Made by a program: the position numbers and the translations under genes
Source: Paracoccaceae bacterium
Lineage (GTDB): Bacteria; Pseudomonadota; Alphaproteobacteria; Rhodobacterales; Rhodobacteraceae
DNA length: 7,365 nucleotides
Assembly (NCBI GenBank): GCA_020832725.1
Contig: JAFIEC010000354.1
Location: forward strand, 1-7,365
Direction: 5' to 3'
Part shown: piece after piece, positions 1-6,715 of the stretch
Layout of the letters: every line of letters begins with the position of its first letter
Numbering within the stretch: position 1 is the stretch's first letter
Notes under the pieces: model-generated
Seen by the model: the letters and a program-made list of their open reading frames with translations, nothing else
Told to the model about the DNA's origin: nothing
The model's database searches: none

Positions 1-48
1 ACAGGCGACCAGCACCAGCAGCGCGAGACGGGTCATGACCGCGCTCAT
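1..48 (-). CDS. ccmH: Probable CcmH (CycL-type) cytochrome c maturation protein, N-terminal 16 codons only
   Basis: Only the first 16 codons lie in the window and the gene runs off the left edge. The start ATG overlaps the ccmF stop in an ATGA (bases 48-45). A second in-frame ATG at 36-34 would give a start at MTRLALL. The visible residues, MSAVMTRLALLVLVAC, are a short basic N-terminus followed by a hydrophobic run, as in a secretion signal. In alphaproteobacteria ccmF is commonly followed by ccmH, whose product is an exported, membrane-anchored thiol-reductase-like protein with a CxxC motif that helps present reduced apocytochrome c to the heme lyase. None of the diagnostic part is visible, so the name rests on gene order and the signal-like start. 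Another exported protein is possible. Confidence 0.5.
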   Translation of the reverse strand, partial: MSAVMTRLALLVLVAC

Positions 49-2039
49 TCCGCCGGCACCGCACCCTCGCCGGGCTGCCGGCGCGGGTTGCGGGCGGCTC
101 CGGGGGCGACACGGAATCGCCGGTCGGTCAGGCTGAGGACACCGCCCAGCGACATGACGATCGCTCCGATCCAGATCCAGTTGACGAAGGGCTTGTAGTA
201 GAGGCGCACCGCCCATCCGCCCAGATCCTGCGGATCGCCCACCACCAGGTAGATGTCACGGGACAGGCGGTGGTGCATGGCGGCCTCGGTCGTGTTCATC
301 CGGGCCACCGGATACCAGCGCTTCTCCGGCGTGAGGGTGCCGATTTCGTTGCCGTCGCGCAGCAGGGTGAAGAACGCCATGGTGGAGATGTAGTTCGGTC
401 CTTCCACCTCCCGCACATCGTCGAGGCGGACTTCGTAATGCATCAGCGGCTCGATATCGCCACGGTCCATCACGCGCACCTTCTCCACCTCCCAGGCGGT
501 GATGGCGGCGATGCCGAAGATCAGCAGGCCAAGGCCGGAATGGGCCACCGCCTTGCCGTAATCGGCGCGTGGCAGGTTGGACAGGCGCCGCGCCGTCTCG
601 GCCAGCGGCACCTCGCCGCCGCGCGCGCGGCTCCACAGATCGACCAGCGCGCCCAGCACCAGCCAGGCTGCGAGGGTGATGCCGATGGGGGCCAGCATCC
701 GCCCGCCCGTCTGGAGCGACCAGACCAGCGCCCCCAGCGCCACCGACAGCGCGGCCGCACCCCAGAGGGGCCGCATCGCCCGGCCGACATCGCCGCGCTT
801 CCACGGCAGCACTGCGGCCAGGGGCAGGATGGCGGCCATGGCCACCATGAAGGGTGTGAAGGCCATGTCGAAGAAAGGCGGGCCCACCGATATGCGCCGC
901 CCCGTGGTCATCTCGATGACCAGCGGCCACATGGTGCCCACAAAGACGACAAGACAGGCCACCGTCAGCAGGATGTTGTTGGCCAAGAGCCCGGCCTCGC
1001 GGCTGACAATGCCGAAGACCCCCTTTGACGCCAGCGCCGGCGCGCGGAACGCATAGAGCGTGAGCGCGCCGCCCGTGAACAGGATGAAGATCCCGAGGAT
1101 GAACATGCCGCGGTCGGGATCGAGCGCGAAGGCATGGACCGAGGTCAGGATGCCCGAGCGCACGATGAACGTGCCGATCAGCGAGAAGGAAAAGGCCATG
1201 ATGGCAAGCAGGATGGTCCAGCTCTTCAGGCTTTCGCGCTTTTCCACCACGGTGGCCGAATGCAGCAGCGCCGCCGCGAACAGCCAGGGCATGAAGGAGG
1301 CGTTCTCGACCGGGTCCCAGAACCACCAGCCGCCCCAGCCCAGTTCGTAATAGGCCCACCAGGAACCCAGCGCGATTCCGAGGGTCAGGAACACCCAGGC
1401 AGCCAGCGTCCAGGGCCGCACCCAGCGCGCCCAGGCGGCATCCACCCGCCCCTCGATCAGGGCGGCGACGGCAAAGCTGAACGAGACCGACAGGCCCACA
1501 TAGCCGAGGTAGAGGAACGGCGGGTGGAAGGCGAGGCCCGGATCCTGCAGCAGCGGGTTCAGGTCCTGTCCATCCAGCGGCGGAAAGGGCAGCCGCTCGA
1601 ACGGGTTGGAGGTGAAGATCAGAAAGGCGAGAAAGGCCACCGTGATCATCGCCTGCACCGCCATCACGCGCGCCTTCAGCCCGGGCGGGAGGTTGTTGCC
1701 GAACCACATCACGAGCGCGCCAAACAAGGCGAGAATCAGCACCCACAAGAGCATCGAGCCCTCATGATTGCCCCAGACGCCGGTGACCTTGTACAGCATC
1801 GGCTTGGCCGAGTTGGAATTGGTCGCCACCAGCTGCACCGAGAAATCCGAGACCACGAAGGCATAGGTCAGCGCCGCAAAGGAGAGCGTCAGCAGGAAGA
1901 ATTGCGCGTTCGCCGTCGGCCGGGCCACTGCCATCCAGCCATGCCAGCCCTTCTGCGCACCGATCAGCGGCACGACCGACTGCACGATCGCCACCATGAA
2001 GGCCACGATCAACGCGAAATGTCCGATTTCAATGATCAT
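45..2039 (-). CDS. ccmF: Cytochrome c-type biogenesis heme lyase subunit CcmF
   Basis: 664-residue multi-spanning inner-membrane protein of the CcmF/CycK family, which receives heme from CcmE and, with CcmH/CcmI, attaches it to CxxCH motifs of apocytochrome c on the periplasmic side. The tryptophan-rich WWD signature is at residues 235-242 (WGGWWFWD), followed by PVENASFMPW. Four histidines fall where the family's conserved heme-related histidines are expected: H172 (AFHPP), H260 (LLHSAT), H302 (SVHAFA) and H500 (VAHSGLG). A soluble, probably periplasmic domain covers about 520-612, with a last membrane helix near 618-636. Length is normal for the family. I chose the ATG at 2039 because AGGGAG (2051-2046) sits six bases upstream and the protein then opens with MIIEIGHFAL, as the family does. 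The in-frame ATG at 2087 would add 16 polar, cysteine-containing residues. It is the first gene of its unit, overlaps the next gene by four bases, and diverges from the soe-like operon. Confidence 0.95.
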   Translation of the reverse strand: MIIEIGHFALIVAFMVAIVQSVVPLIGAQKGWHGWMAVARPTANAQFFLLTLSFAALTYAFVVSDFSVQLVATNSNSAKPMLYKVTGVWGNHEGSMLLWVLILALFGALVMWFGNNLPPGLKARVMAVQAMITVAFLAFLIFTSNPFERLPFPPLDGQDLNPLLQDPGLAFHPPFLYLGYVGLSVSFSFAVAALIEGRVDAAWARWVRPWTLAAWVFLTLGIALGSWWAYYELGWGGWWFWDPVENASFMPWLFAAALLHSATVVEKRESLKSWTILLAIMAFSFSLIGTFIVRSGILTSVHAFALDPDRGMFILGIFILFTGGALTLYAFRAPALASKGVFGIVSREAGLLANNILLTVACLVVFVGTMWPLVIEMTTGRRISVGPPFFDMAFTPFMVAMAAILPLAAVLPWKRGDVGRAMRPLWGAAALSVALGALVWSLQTGGRMLAPIGITLAAWLVLGALVDLWSRARGGEVPLAETARRLSNLPRADYGKAVAHSGLGLLIFGIAAITAWEVEKVRVMDRGDIEPLMHYEVRLDDVREVEGPNYISTMAFFTLLRDGNEIGTLTPEKRWYPVARMNTTEAAMHHRLSRDIYLVVGDPQDLGGWAVRLYYKPFVNWIWIGAIVMSLGGVLSLTDRRFRVAPGAARNPRRQPGEGAVPAE

Positions 2040-2045
2040 CTTCCA

Positions 2046-2051
2046 CTCCCT
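2046..2051 (-). promoter_or_regulatory. Ribosome binding site of ccmF
   Basis: AGGGAG on the minus strand, six bases before the ATG at 2039. It is the main argument for starting ccmF there rather than at the upstream in-frame ATG at 2087, which would place this site inside the coding region. Confidence 0.7.
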
Positions 2052-2063
2052 GCAACACGGGTC

Positions 2064-2091
2064 ACAATAGGCGAAATCCGCGCGCATTCAA
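2064..2091 (-). promoter_or_regulatory. Candidate sigma-70-type promoter for ccmF
   Basis: On the minus strand, TTGAAT (2091-2086) and TATTGT (2069-2064) are separated by 16 bases. Each matches four of six bases of the housekeeping -35 and -10 consensus. Transcription would begin near 2057 and leave a leader of about 20 bases before the ccmF start, containing the ribosome binding site. The A/T content stands out from the very GC-rich surroundings. Prediction from sequence only. Confidence 0.4.
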
Positions 2092-2100
2092 TCGGCGGGC

Positions 2101-2126
2101 GCACAGGGGCGAGGCACGGGGACGAT
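2101..2126. repeat. Two tandem 13-base direct repeats in the control region
   Basis: The units at 2101-2113 (GCACAGGGGCGAG) and 2114-2126 (GCACGGGGACGAT) match at 10 of 13 positions and abut exactly. They lie upstream of both divergent genes, immediately beyond the candidate ccmF -35 box, where an activator or repressor could bind. The regulator is unknown, and the repeat could be chance in G-rich DNA. Confidence 0.35.
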
Positions 2127-2179
2127 TGGTCGCGCCGGAGCGGAGGACATACCCCTGTCGGACGGCAGGGCGGCGGGGT

Positions 2180-2192
2180 GGGGAATTTCCCC
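2180..2192. promoter_or_regulatory. Palindrome GGGGAA-T-TTCCCC, possible operator
   Basis: Perfect six-base half-sites around a single central base, 55 bases upstream of the soeA ATG. Symmetry and position suit a dimeric regulator acting on soeA. There is no following T-run and it lies at no gene end, so it does not look like a terminator. No known operator family is recognised. Confidence 0.35.
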
Positions 2193-2236
2193 TCGCACCC
2201 ATCCCGGCTTTCGGCTTAACTGCGCGCGAGTCACGC

Positions 2237-2242
2237 AAGGGA
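2237..2242 (+). promoter_or_regulatory. Ribosome binding site of soeA
   Basis: AAGGGA, five bases before the ATG at 2248. It supports that start, which also places the first cluster cysteine at residue 21 and leaves no room for a signal peptide. Confidence 0.65.
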
Positions 2243-2247
2243 AACCC

Positions 2248-5085
2248 ATGACCACCCCCAAGCTCGACCCCTCGCCGCGCGTGTCGGACGAAATCCGCAA
2301 GACGACCTGCTACATGTGCGCCTGCCGCTGCGGGATCGACGTACATCTGTCCGGCGGCGAAGTCAGCCATATCGAGGGCAACCGCGATCATCCGGTGAAC
2401 CGCGGCGTGCTGTGCGCCAAGGGGTCTGCCGGGATCATGCAGCATGTCAGCCCCGCCCGCCTGCGCGCGCCGATGCGGCGCACCGGCCCGCGCGGCTCGG
2501 GCCAGTTCGAGGAGATCGGCTGGGACGAAGCGCTGGACCTGGCCCGCTCGTGGCTGGCCCCCCTGCGCAAGAGCGCGCCCGAGAAATTCGCCTTCTTCAC
2601 GGGCCGCGACCAGTCGCAATCCTTCACCTCGTGGTGGGCGCAGGCCTTTGGCACGCCCAACTGGGCGGCGCATGGCGGCTTCTGCTCGGTCAACATGGCG
2701 GCGGCGGGCATCTACACGATCGGCGGGGCCTTCTGGGAATTCGGACAGCCCGACTGGGAGCGGACGCGGCTCTTCCTCCTCTTTGGCGTGGCCGAGGATC
2801 ATGACAGCAACCCGATAAAGATGGGGCTGGGCCGACTGAAGGAGCGGGGCGCACGGGTGATCGGGGTCAACCCCATCCGCAGCGGCTACAACGCCGTGGC
2901 AGATGACTGGTTCGGCATCACGCCGGGCACCGACGGGCTGCTGATCCTGTCGCTGGTGCATGTGCTGATGAAGGCGGGCCGGATCGATCTGGAATATCTG
3001 ACGCGCTACACGGACGCGCCGTTTCTGGTGAATGGCGACGCGAAATCGGCCGAGGGCGGCCTTTATCTGCGCGATGCCGAGGGCAAGCCGCAGGTACTCG
3101 ATCGCCGCACGGGCAAGCCCGCCGCATGGGATGCGCCCGGCGTGGTGGCAGACCTGTCGCACGAATGGCGCCATGCGGGCATCACCCATCGCCCGGTGCT
3201 GCACCACATGGCCGAGCGCTACCTGACCGAGGAATATTCCCCCGAGGCCGTGGCGGAACGGTGCGGGGTACCTGCCGAACGCATCCGGGCGCTGGCCGAG
3301 GAGATTGCCCGCGTCGCCTTCGAGGAGGAGATCGTCCTCGAACGCCCCTGGACCGACTGGAAGGGCCAGCGCCACGAACGGATGATCGGCCGCCCGGTCA
3401 GCTTTCATGCCATGCGGGGCATCTCGGCCCATTCCAACGGCTTCCAGACCTGCCGTGCGCTGCACGTCCTGCAGATCCTGCTGGGGTCGGTCGAGGTGCC
3501 GGGGGGCTTCCGGTTCAAGCCGCCCTACCCCAAGCCAGCCACGGCCCATCCGAAACCCACCGCTAACCCGAAACCGGGCGAGCCGCTGCCGGGGCCGCAT
3601 CTGGGCTTTGTCCACGGGCCCGGGGACCTCCTGCTCAAGGAGGACGGAAGCGCGGCGCGCATCGACAAGGCCTTTACATGGGAGAACCCGCTCTCGGCCC
3701 ACGGGATGATGCACATGGTCATCTCCAATGCCCATGCCGGCGATCCCTACCGGATCGACACGCTGATGCTGTACATGGCCAACATGGCCTGGAACTCCAG
3801 CATGAACACCTCGGCGGTGATCGACATGCTGACGGCAACCGACCCCGACACCGGGGAACATGTCATCCCCCGCATCATCGTGTCCGACGCCTATTCGTCC
3901 GAGATGGTCGCCTATGCCGATCTGGTGCTGCCCGATACCACCTATCTTGAGCGCCACGACTGCATCAGCCTGCTGGACCGGCCCATCTGCGAGGCCGAGG
4001 CGCTGGCCGATTCGATCCGCGGGCCGGTGGTGCCGCCCGAGCGGCCCGGACACGAGGGCGTGCGCGGGTTCCAGTCGGTGCTGCTGGACCTTGGCCACCG
4101 CCTCGGCCTGCCGGGGATGGTCCGGGAGGACGGCGGGCCGGTCTATGCCGATTACGCCGATTACATCGTCAACCACCAGCGCCGCCCCGGTGTCGGCCCG
4201 CTGGCCGGATGGCGCGACGAGGACGGCACCGGAAAGGGACGGGGCGCACCCAACCCCGGGCAATTGCAGCGCTATATCGACAACGGCGGGTTCTGGATCG
4301 ACCACATCCCCGAAGAGGCGCAATTCTTCAAGCCGTGGAACGCCGCCTATCAGGCATGGGCGGTGGAGCGGGGGCTGTTCGACAGCCCGCAACCCTATGT
4401 GTTCTCGCTCTGGCTGGAGCCGCTGCGCCGGTTCCAGCTGGCCGCCGAAGGGCACGGAGAGCGCCAGCCGCCCGAACATCTGCGCGCCCGTATCCGCGAA
4501 ACGCTCGACCCGCTGCCGATGTGGTATCCCCCCTTCGAGCAGCAGGCAGTGGACGAGGACACATACCCGCTCCACGCCCTCACCCAGCGCCCCATGGCGA
4601 TGTATCATTCCTGGGGCAGCCAGAACGCCTGGCTGCGCCAGATCCATGGAGAGAATCCGCTCTATGTCCCCCGCGCGGTCTGGGACGATCTGGGCCTGAC
4701 CGAGGGGGATTGGGTGCATGTCATCTCTCCCCATGGCCGCATCACCGTGCCCGTGGCCCTGATGGAGGCGCTCAACGCCCGCACGGTCTGGACGTGGAAC
4801 GCCATCGGCAAGCGCAAGGGGGCCTGGGCCTTGTCCGAGGACGCCCCCGAGGCCACGCGGGGGTTCCTGCTCAACCACATCATCCACGAATTGCTGCCGC
4901 CCCGGGGCGACGGGCTGCGCTGGTCCAACTCCGATCCGGTGACGGGTCAGGCCGCCTGGTTCGATCTGCGCGTGCGGCTGGAACGGGCAGAGCCACGCGA
5001 CGAGGCGCTCCCGGCCATCCCCGCCCAGGCCTCGCCCGTGGGCGTGGGACCCGACGTGGTGCGCCATGCCAAGAGGGGCGGATGA
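2248..5085 (+). CDS. soeA: Molybdopterin oxidoreductase, SoeA-like sulfite dehydrogenase catalytic subunit
   Basis: 945-residue member of the DMSO reductase superfamily carrying a bis-molybdopterin guanine dinucleotide cofactor. As SoeA it would oxidise sulfite to sulfate and pass electrons to SoeB. An N-terminal [4Fe-4S] domain holds C21, C24, C28 and C56 (CxxCxxxC-x27-C), with the electron-transfer lysine as K58 (CAKG). The main molybdopterin domain runs from about 75 to 640. C146 (GGFCSVN) is a plausible Mo ligand by analogy with the Psr/Phs group. The dinucleotide-binding domain covers about 770-930. There is no twin-arginine signal (N-terminus MTTPKLDPSP), so the enzyme should be cytoplasmic. 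This fits SoeA and argues against exported DmsA, PhsA or PsrA. A proline-lysine linker with three PKP units lies at 428-443. The stop overlaps the hydrolase start by four bases. Family identity is firm; sulfite as substrate is inferred from the Soe-like subunit set and cytoplasmic location. Confidence 0.85.
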   Translation: MTTPKLDPSPRVSDEIRKTTCYMCACRCGIDVHLSGGEVSHIEGNRDHPVNRGVLCAKGSAGIMQHVSPARLRAPMRRTGPRGSGQFEEIGWDEALDLARSWLAPLRKSAPEKFAFFTGRDQSQSFTSWWAQAFGTPNWAAHGGFCSVNMAAAGIYTIGGAFWEFGQPDWERTRLFLLFGVAEDHDSNPIKMGLGRLKERGARVIGVNPIRSGYNAVADDWFGITPGTDGLLILSLVHVLMKAGRIDLEYLTRYTDAPFLVNGDAKSAEGGLYLRDAEGKPQVLDRRTGKPAAWDAPGVVADLSHEWRHAGITHRPVLHHMAERYLTEEYSPEAVAERCGVPAERIRALAEEIARVAFEEEIVLERPWTDWKGQRHERMIGRPVSFHAMRGISAHSNGFQTCRALHVLQILLGSVEVPGGFRFKPPYPKPATAHPKPTANPKPGEPLPGPHLGFVHGPGDLLLKEDGSAARIDKAFTWENPLSAHGMMHMVISNAHAGDPYRIDTLMLYMANMAWNSSMNTSAVIDMLTATDPDTGEHVIPRIIVSDAYSSEMVAYADLVLPDTTYLERHDCISLLDRPICEAEALADSIRGPVVPPERPGHEGVRGFQSVLLDLGHRLGLPGMVREDGGPVYADYADYIVNHQRRPGVGPLAGWRDEDGTGKGRGAPNPGQLQRYIDNGGFWIDHIPEEAQFFKPWNAAYQAWAVERGLFDSPQPYVFSLWLEPLRRFQLAAEGHGERQPPEHLRARIRETLDPLPMWYPPFEQQAVDEDTYPLHALTQRPMAMYHSWGSQNAWLRQIHGENPLYVPRAVWDDLGLTEGDWVHVISPHGRITVPVALMEALNARTVWTWNAIGKRKGAWALSEDAPEATRGFLLNHIIHELLPPRGDGLRWSNSDPVTGQAAWFDLRVRLERAEPRDEALPAIPAQASPVGVGPDVVRHAKRGG
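3529..3576 (+). repeat. Three PKP units in a proline-lysine linker of SoeA
   Basis: Codons 428-443 of soeA encode PKP three times with spacers ATAH and TAN. The second and third copies share CCGAAACC at DNA level, whereas the first uses CCCAAGCC. This is a low-complexity, probably surface-exposed linker between two conserved blocks (VEVPGGFRFKPPY before, LPGPHLGF after). Confidence 0.5.
5071..5076 (+). promoter_or_regulatory. Ribosome binding site of the embedded hydrolase
   Basis: AAGAGG within the last codons of soeA, five bases before the ATG at 5082. It decides the hydrolase start: the same frame stays open far upstream inside soeA, but only this ATG has a ribosome binding site, a stop/start overlap and a family-like N-terminus. 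Confidence 0.6.
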
Positions 5086-5930
5086 GGCAGCACACTATCG
5101 AAGGCACGGGCGGCGTGACCCTGCATGTGCGCGATGCAGGCCCGGAGGATGCGCCGACGCTGCTTCTGATTCACGGATGGTCGCAGCATCACCTCAGCTG
5201 GTCGAAACAGCTGCGCGGCCCGCTTGCCCGGCGCTTTCGCCTGATCGCCCCCGACCTGCGCGGGCACGGTGCCTCGGACAAGCCCGCCGATCCGGCCGCC
5301 TATGACAATTCCGCGCCCTGGGCGGGCGACATCGCCGCCATCATCCGGGGCCTCTCGCTGTCGCGCCCGGTGCTGGTGGGCTGGTCGATGGGGGGCTGGG
5401 TGGTGTGCGACTACCTGCGCCTGCACGGAGGCGCAGAGGTGGCGGGCGTGGCGCTGGTGGGCTCCACCATCCGGATGGGCCAGGGCGCGCGGCCCGGCCT
5501 CCACGAGAAGCGCCGTCCGGAGGTGCGCGCCGACGGCATGTATTCCGAGGACCAGCCCACCAACCTTGCCGCCACCATCGCCTTTGTGAAGGCCTGTGTC
5601 GCCGCACCTCTGTCCAAAATAGATCTGGCACTGATGGTGGGCTTCAACATGCTTGTGCCGCCTCATGTGCGCGCAGCCGCCCGCCTGCGATCAGAGGATT
5701 ACGCGCCGGTACTGGCCGCGTATCAGGGGCCAGCCGCGCTGTTCTATGGCGAGGCGGAGAAGATCATCCTGCCCGCCATGCAGCGCGAGGCCGAGGAGGC
5801 ATTGCCCCATGCCCGCCGCTTTCGCTATGCCGGCGTCGGCCATGCCCCCTTCTGGGAGGCGCCCGCGCGCTTTGACGCCGACCTTGCCGCCTTTGCCGAG
5901 GCGGCCCTTTCCGAGGAGGCCACGCCATGA
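5082..5930 (+). CDS. Alpha/beta-fold hydrolase embedded in the soe-like operon
   Basis: 282-residue alpha/beta-hydrolase, the usual length for a single-domain esterase, lactonase or haloperoxidase-like enzyme. Visible motifs are the oxyanion-hole HGW (31-33), the PDLRGHGAS strand-turn (57-65), the nucleophile elbow G-W-S-M-G with Ser102, and the catalytic His254 (VGHAPFWE). The canonical acid motif GxxD reads GEAE (223-226), so Glu226 replaces the usual aspartate. No signal peptide is seen, so it should be cytoplasmic like SoeA. It overlaps soeA by ATGA at 5082-5085 and soeB by ATGA at 5927-5930, and is therefore fully built into the operon. Its substrate cannot be read from sequence. Release of a sulfite precursor, a role in assembly, or an unrelated function are all open. 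Fold certain, role unknown. Confidence 0.9.
   Translation: MRQHTIEGTGGVTLHVRDAGPEDAPTLLLIHGWSQHHLSWSKQLRGPLARRFRLIAPDLRGHGASDKPADPAAYDNSAPWAGDIAAIIRGLSLSRPVLVGWSMGGWVVCDYLRLHGGAEVAGVALVGSTIRMGQGARPGLHEKRRPEVRADGMYSEDQPTNLAATIAFVKACVAAPLSKIDLALMVGFNMLVPPHVRAAARLRSEDYAPVLAAYQGPAALFYGEAEKIILPAMQREAEEALPHARRFRYAGVGHAPFWEAPARFDADLAAFAEAALSEEATP
5914..5919 (+). promoter_or_regulatory. Ribosome binding site of soeB
   Basis: Perfect AGGAGG inside the end of the hydrolase gene, seven bases before the soeB ATG at 5927. It is the strongest ribosome binding site in the window, so SoeB may be translated efficiently despite the coupled overlap. Confidence 0.75.
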
Positions 5931-6715
5931 CCGCCCTGCCCCGCAGCACCGACAAGAAACTCGGCCTGGTGATCGACCTCGACACCTGTGTCGGCTGCCA
6001 GGCCTGCGTGATCTCGTGCAAGGAATGGAACAGTCAGGGCTATGGCGCGCCGCTGGCCGACCTCGATGCCTACGGGTCCGATCCGGAGGGCAGCTTCCTC
6101 AACCGCGTCCATACCTATGAGGCCGTACCCGAAACGGCAGCGGACGGCCCGCCCGTGGTGGTCCACTTCCCCAAATCCTGCCTGCATTGCGATGACGCGC
6201 CCTGTGTCACCGTCTGCCCCACCGGGGCCAGCTACAAGCGATCCGAGGACGGGATCGTTCTGGTCGAGGAGGATTGGTGCATCGGCTGCGGCCTGTGCGC
6301 CTGGGCCTGTCCCTATGGCGCCCGCGAGATGGACGGGGCCGAGAAGGTGATGAAGAAATGCACCCTTTGCGTGGACCGCATCTACAACGAGAACATTCCC
6401 GAGGTGGACCGCATCCCCTCATGCGTGCGCACCTGCCCCACCGGCGCGCGGCATTTCGGCGATCTGGGTGACCCCGAGAGCGATGTCAGCCGTCTGGTGG
6501 CCGAGCGCGGAGGCATGGACCTGATGCCCGAACAGGGCACGGGGCCGGTGAACAAGTACCTGCCCCCCCGGCCCAAGGGCGCGCCCCCGATTCTGCGGGA
6601 CCACGCGCAGGCGGACCGGGGCGAGGTGGACGTTCTCGCCCCCTTCCTGGAGCCGGTGGCCGAGGATGCGCGCGGATTTCTCGGCTGGCTCGACCGCAGT
6701 CTGGGCAAGATCTGA
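5927..6715 (+). CDS. soeB: Four-[4Fe-4S] ferredoxin-like subunit, SoeB-like
   Basis: 262-residue iron-sulfur protein of the DmsB/PhsB/SoeB family that relays electrons between the molybdenum subunit and the membrane quinone site. Sixteen cysteines form four sets: C21/C24/C27/C31, C85/C88/C93/C97, C118/C121/C124/C128, and C145/C148 with C166/C170. This is the complete pattern for four [4Fe-4S] clusters with none missing. The N-terminus (MTALPRSTDKKLGLVIDLDT) has no export signal, consistent with a cytoplasmic-facing complex. The tail after about residue 177 has no cysteines, contains PPRPKGAPP near 206-214, and ends in a possible amphipathic helix (FLGWLDRSLGKI). It is longer than E. coli DmsB, as I expect of SoeB-type subunits. 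The start is set by AGGAGG and the ATGA overlap with the hydrolase. The stop shares one base with the next start (TGATG). Confidence 0.9.
   Translation: MTALPRSTDKKLGLVIDLDTCVGCQACVISCKEWNSQGYGAPLADLDAYGSDPEGSFLNRVHTYEAVPETAADGPPVVVHFPKSCLHCDDAPCVTVCPTGASYKRSEDGIVLVEEDWCIGCGLCAWACPYGAREMDGAEKVMKKCTLCVDRIYNENIPEVDRIPSCVRTCPTGARHFGDLGDPESDVSRLVAERGGMDLMPEQGTGPVNKYLPPRPKGAPPILRDHAQADRGEVDVLAPFLEPVAEDARGFLGWLDRSLGKI

Larger units (their letters stand above)
2040..2247. promoter_or_regulatory. Divergent intergenic control region between ccmF and soeA
   Basis: This 208-base stretch is the only non-coding DNA in the window and must hold the promoters of both divergent units unless they are read from outside. 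It contains the candidate ccmF promoter, a 13-base tandem direct repeat (2101-2126), a 7-base inverted repeat ACAGGGG/CCCCTGT (2103-2109 and 2152-2158), the palindrome GGGGAATTTCCCC (2180-2192) and the soeA ribosome binding site. No strong soeA promoter is visible. The best sigma-70-like pair is TTGGTC (2126-2131) and CATACC (2148-2153) with a 16-base spacer, which is weak. No RNA gene or credible small protein gene was seen. Confidence 0.6.

Noticed and set aside
2040..2087. Longer ccmF start at the ATG at 2087
   Set aside because: It would add 16 polar residues with two cysteines before the usual MIIEIGHF start, and would put the good ribosome binding site and the promoter candidate inside the gene.
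2126..2153. TTGGTC/CATACC pair as a soeA promoter
   Set aside because: Only about three of six matches in each box. It is mentioned in the intergenic entry but is too weak to list as its own feature.
2165..2184. G-rich tract as a possible G-quadruplex
   Set aside because: Only three runs of three or more Gs are present close together, so a stable three-tetrad structure is not supported.
1134..2219. A 361-codon open frame on the plus strand opposite ccmF
   Set aside because: Low-complexity His/Arg/Gln/Gly composition with no domain. It mirrors the ccmF codons and runs into the intergenic region without a good start.
2079..2228. Distant inverted repeat CGCGCGCA (2079-2086) and TGCGCGCG (2221-2228)
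   Set aside because: Alternating CG runs are common in DNA of this composition and the arms are 134 bases apart, so chance is the simpler explanation.
2062..5067. A 1001-codon open frame on the minus strand lying opposite soeA
   Set aside because: The translation is rich in His, Arg, Gly and Pro without any recognisable domain, as expected of an antisense frame in very GC-rich DNA. The plus-strand soeA has all family motifs. No ribosome binding site or conserved start supports the antisense frame.
4209..5081. Upstream extension of the hydrolase frame inside soeA
   Set aside because: The frame is open but its translation is Arg/Ala/Gly-rich out-of-frame soeA. The hydrolase fold begins at the ATG at 5082, which has a ribosome binding site and the stop/start overlap.
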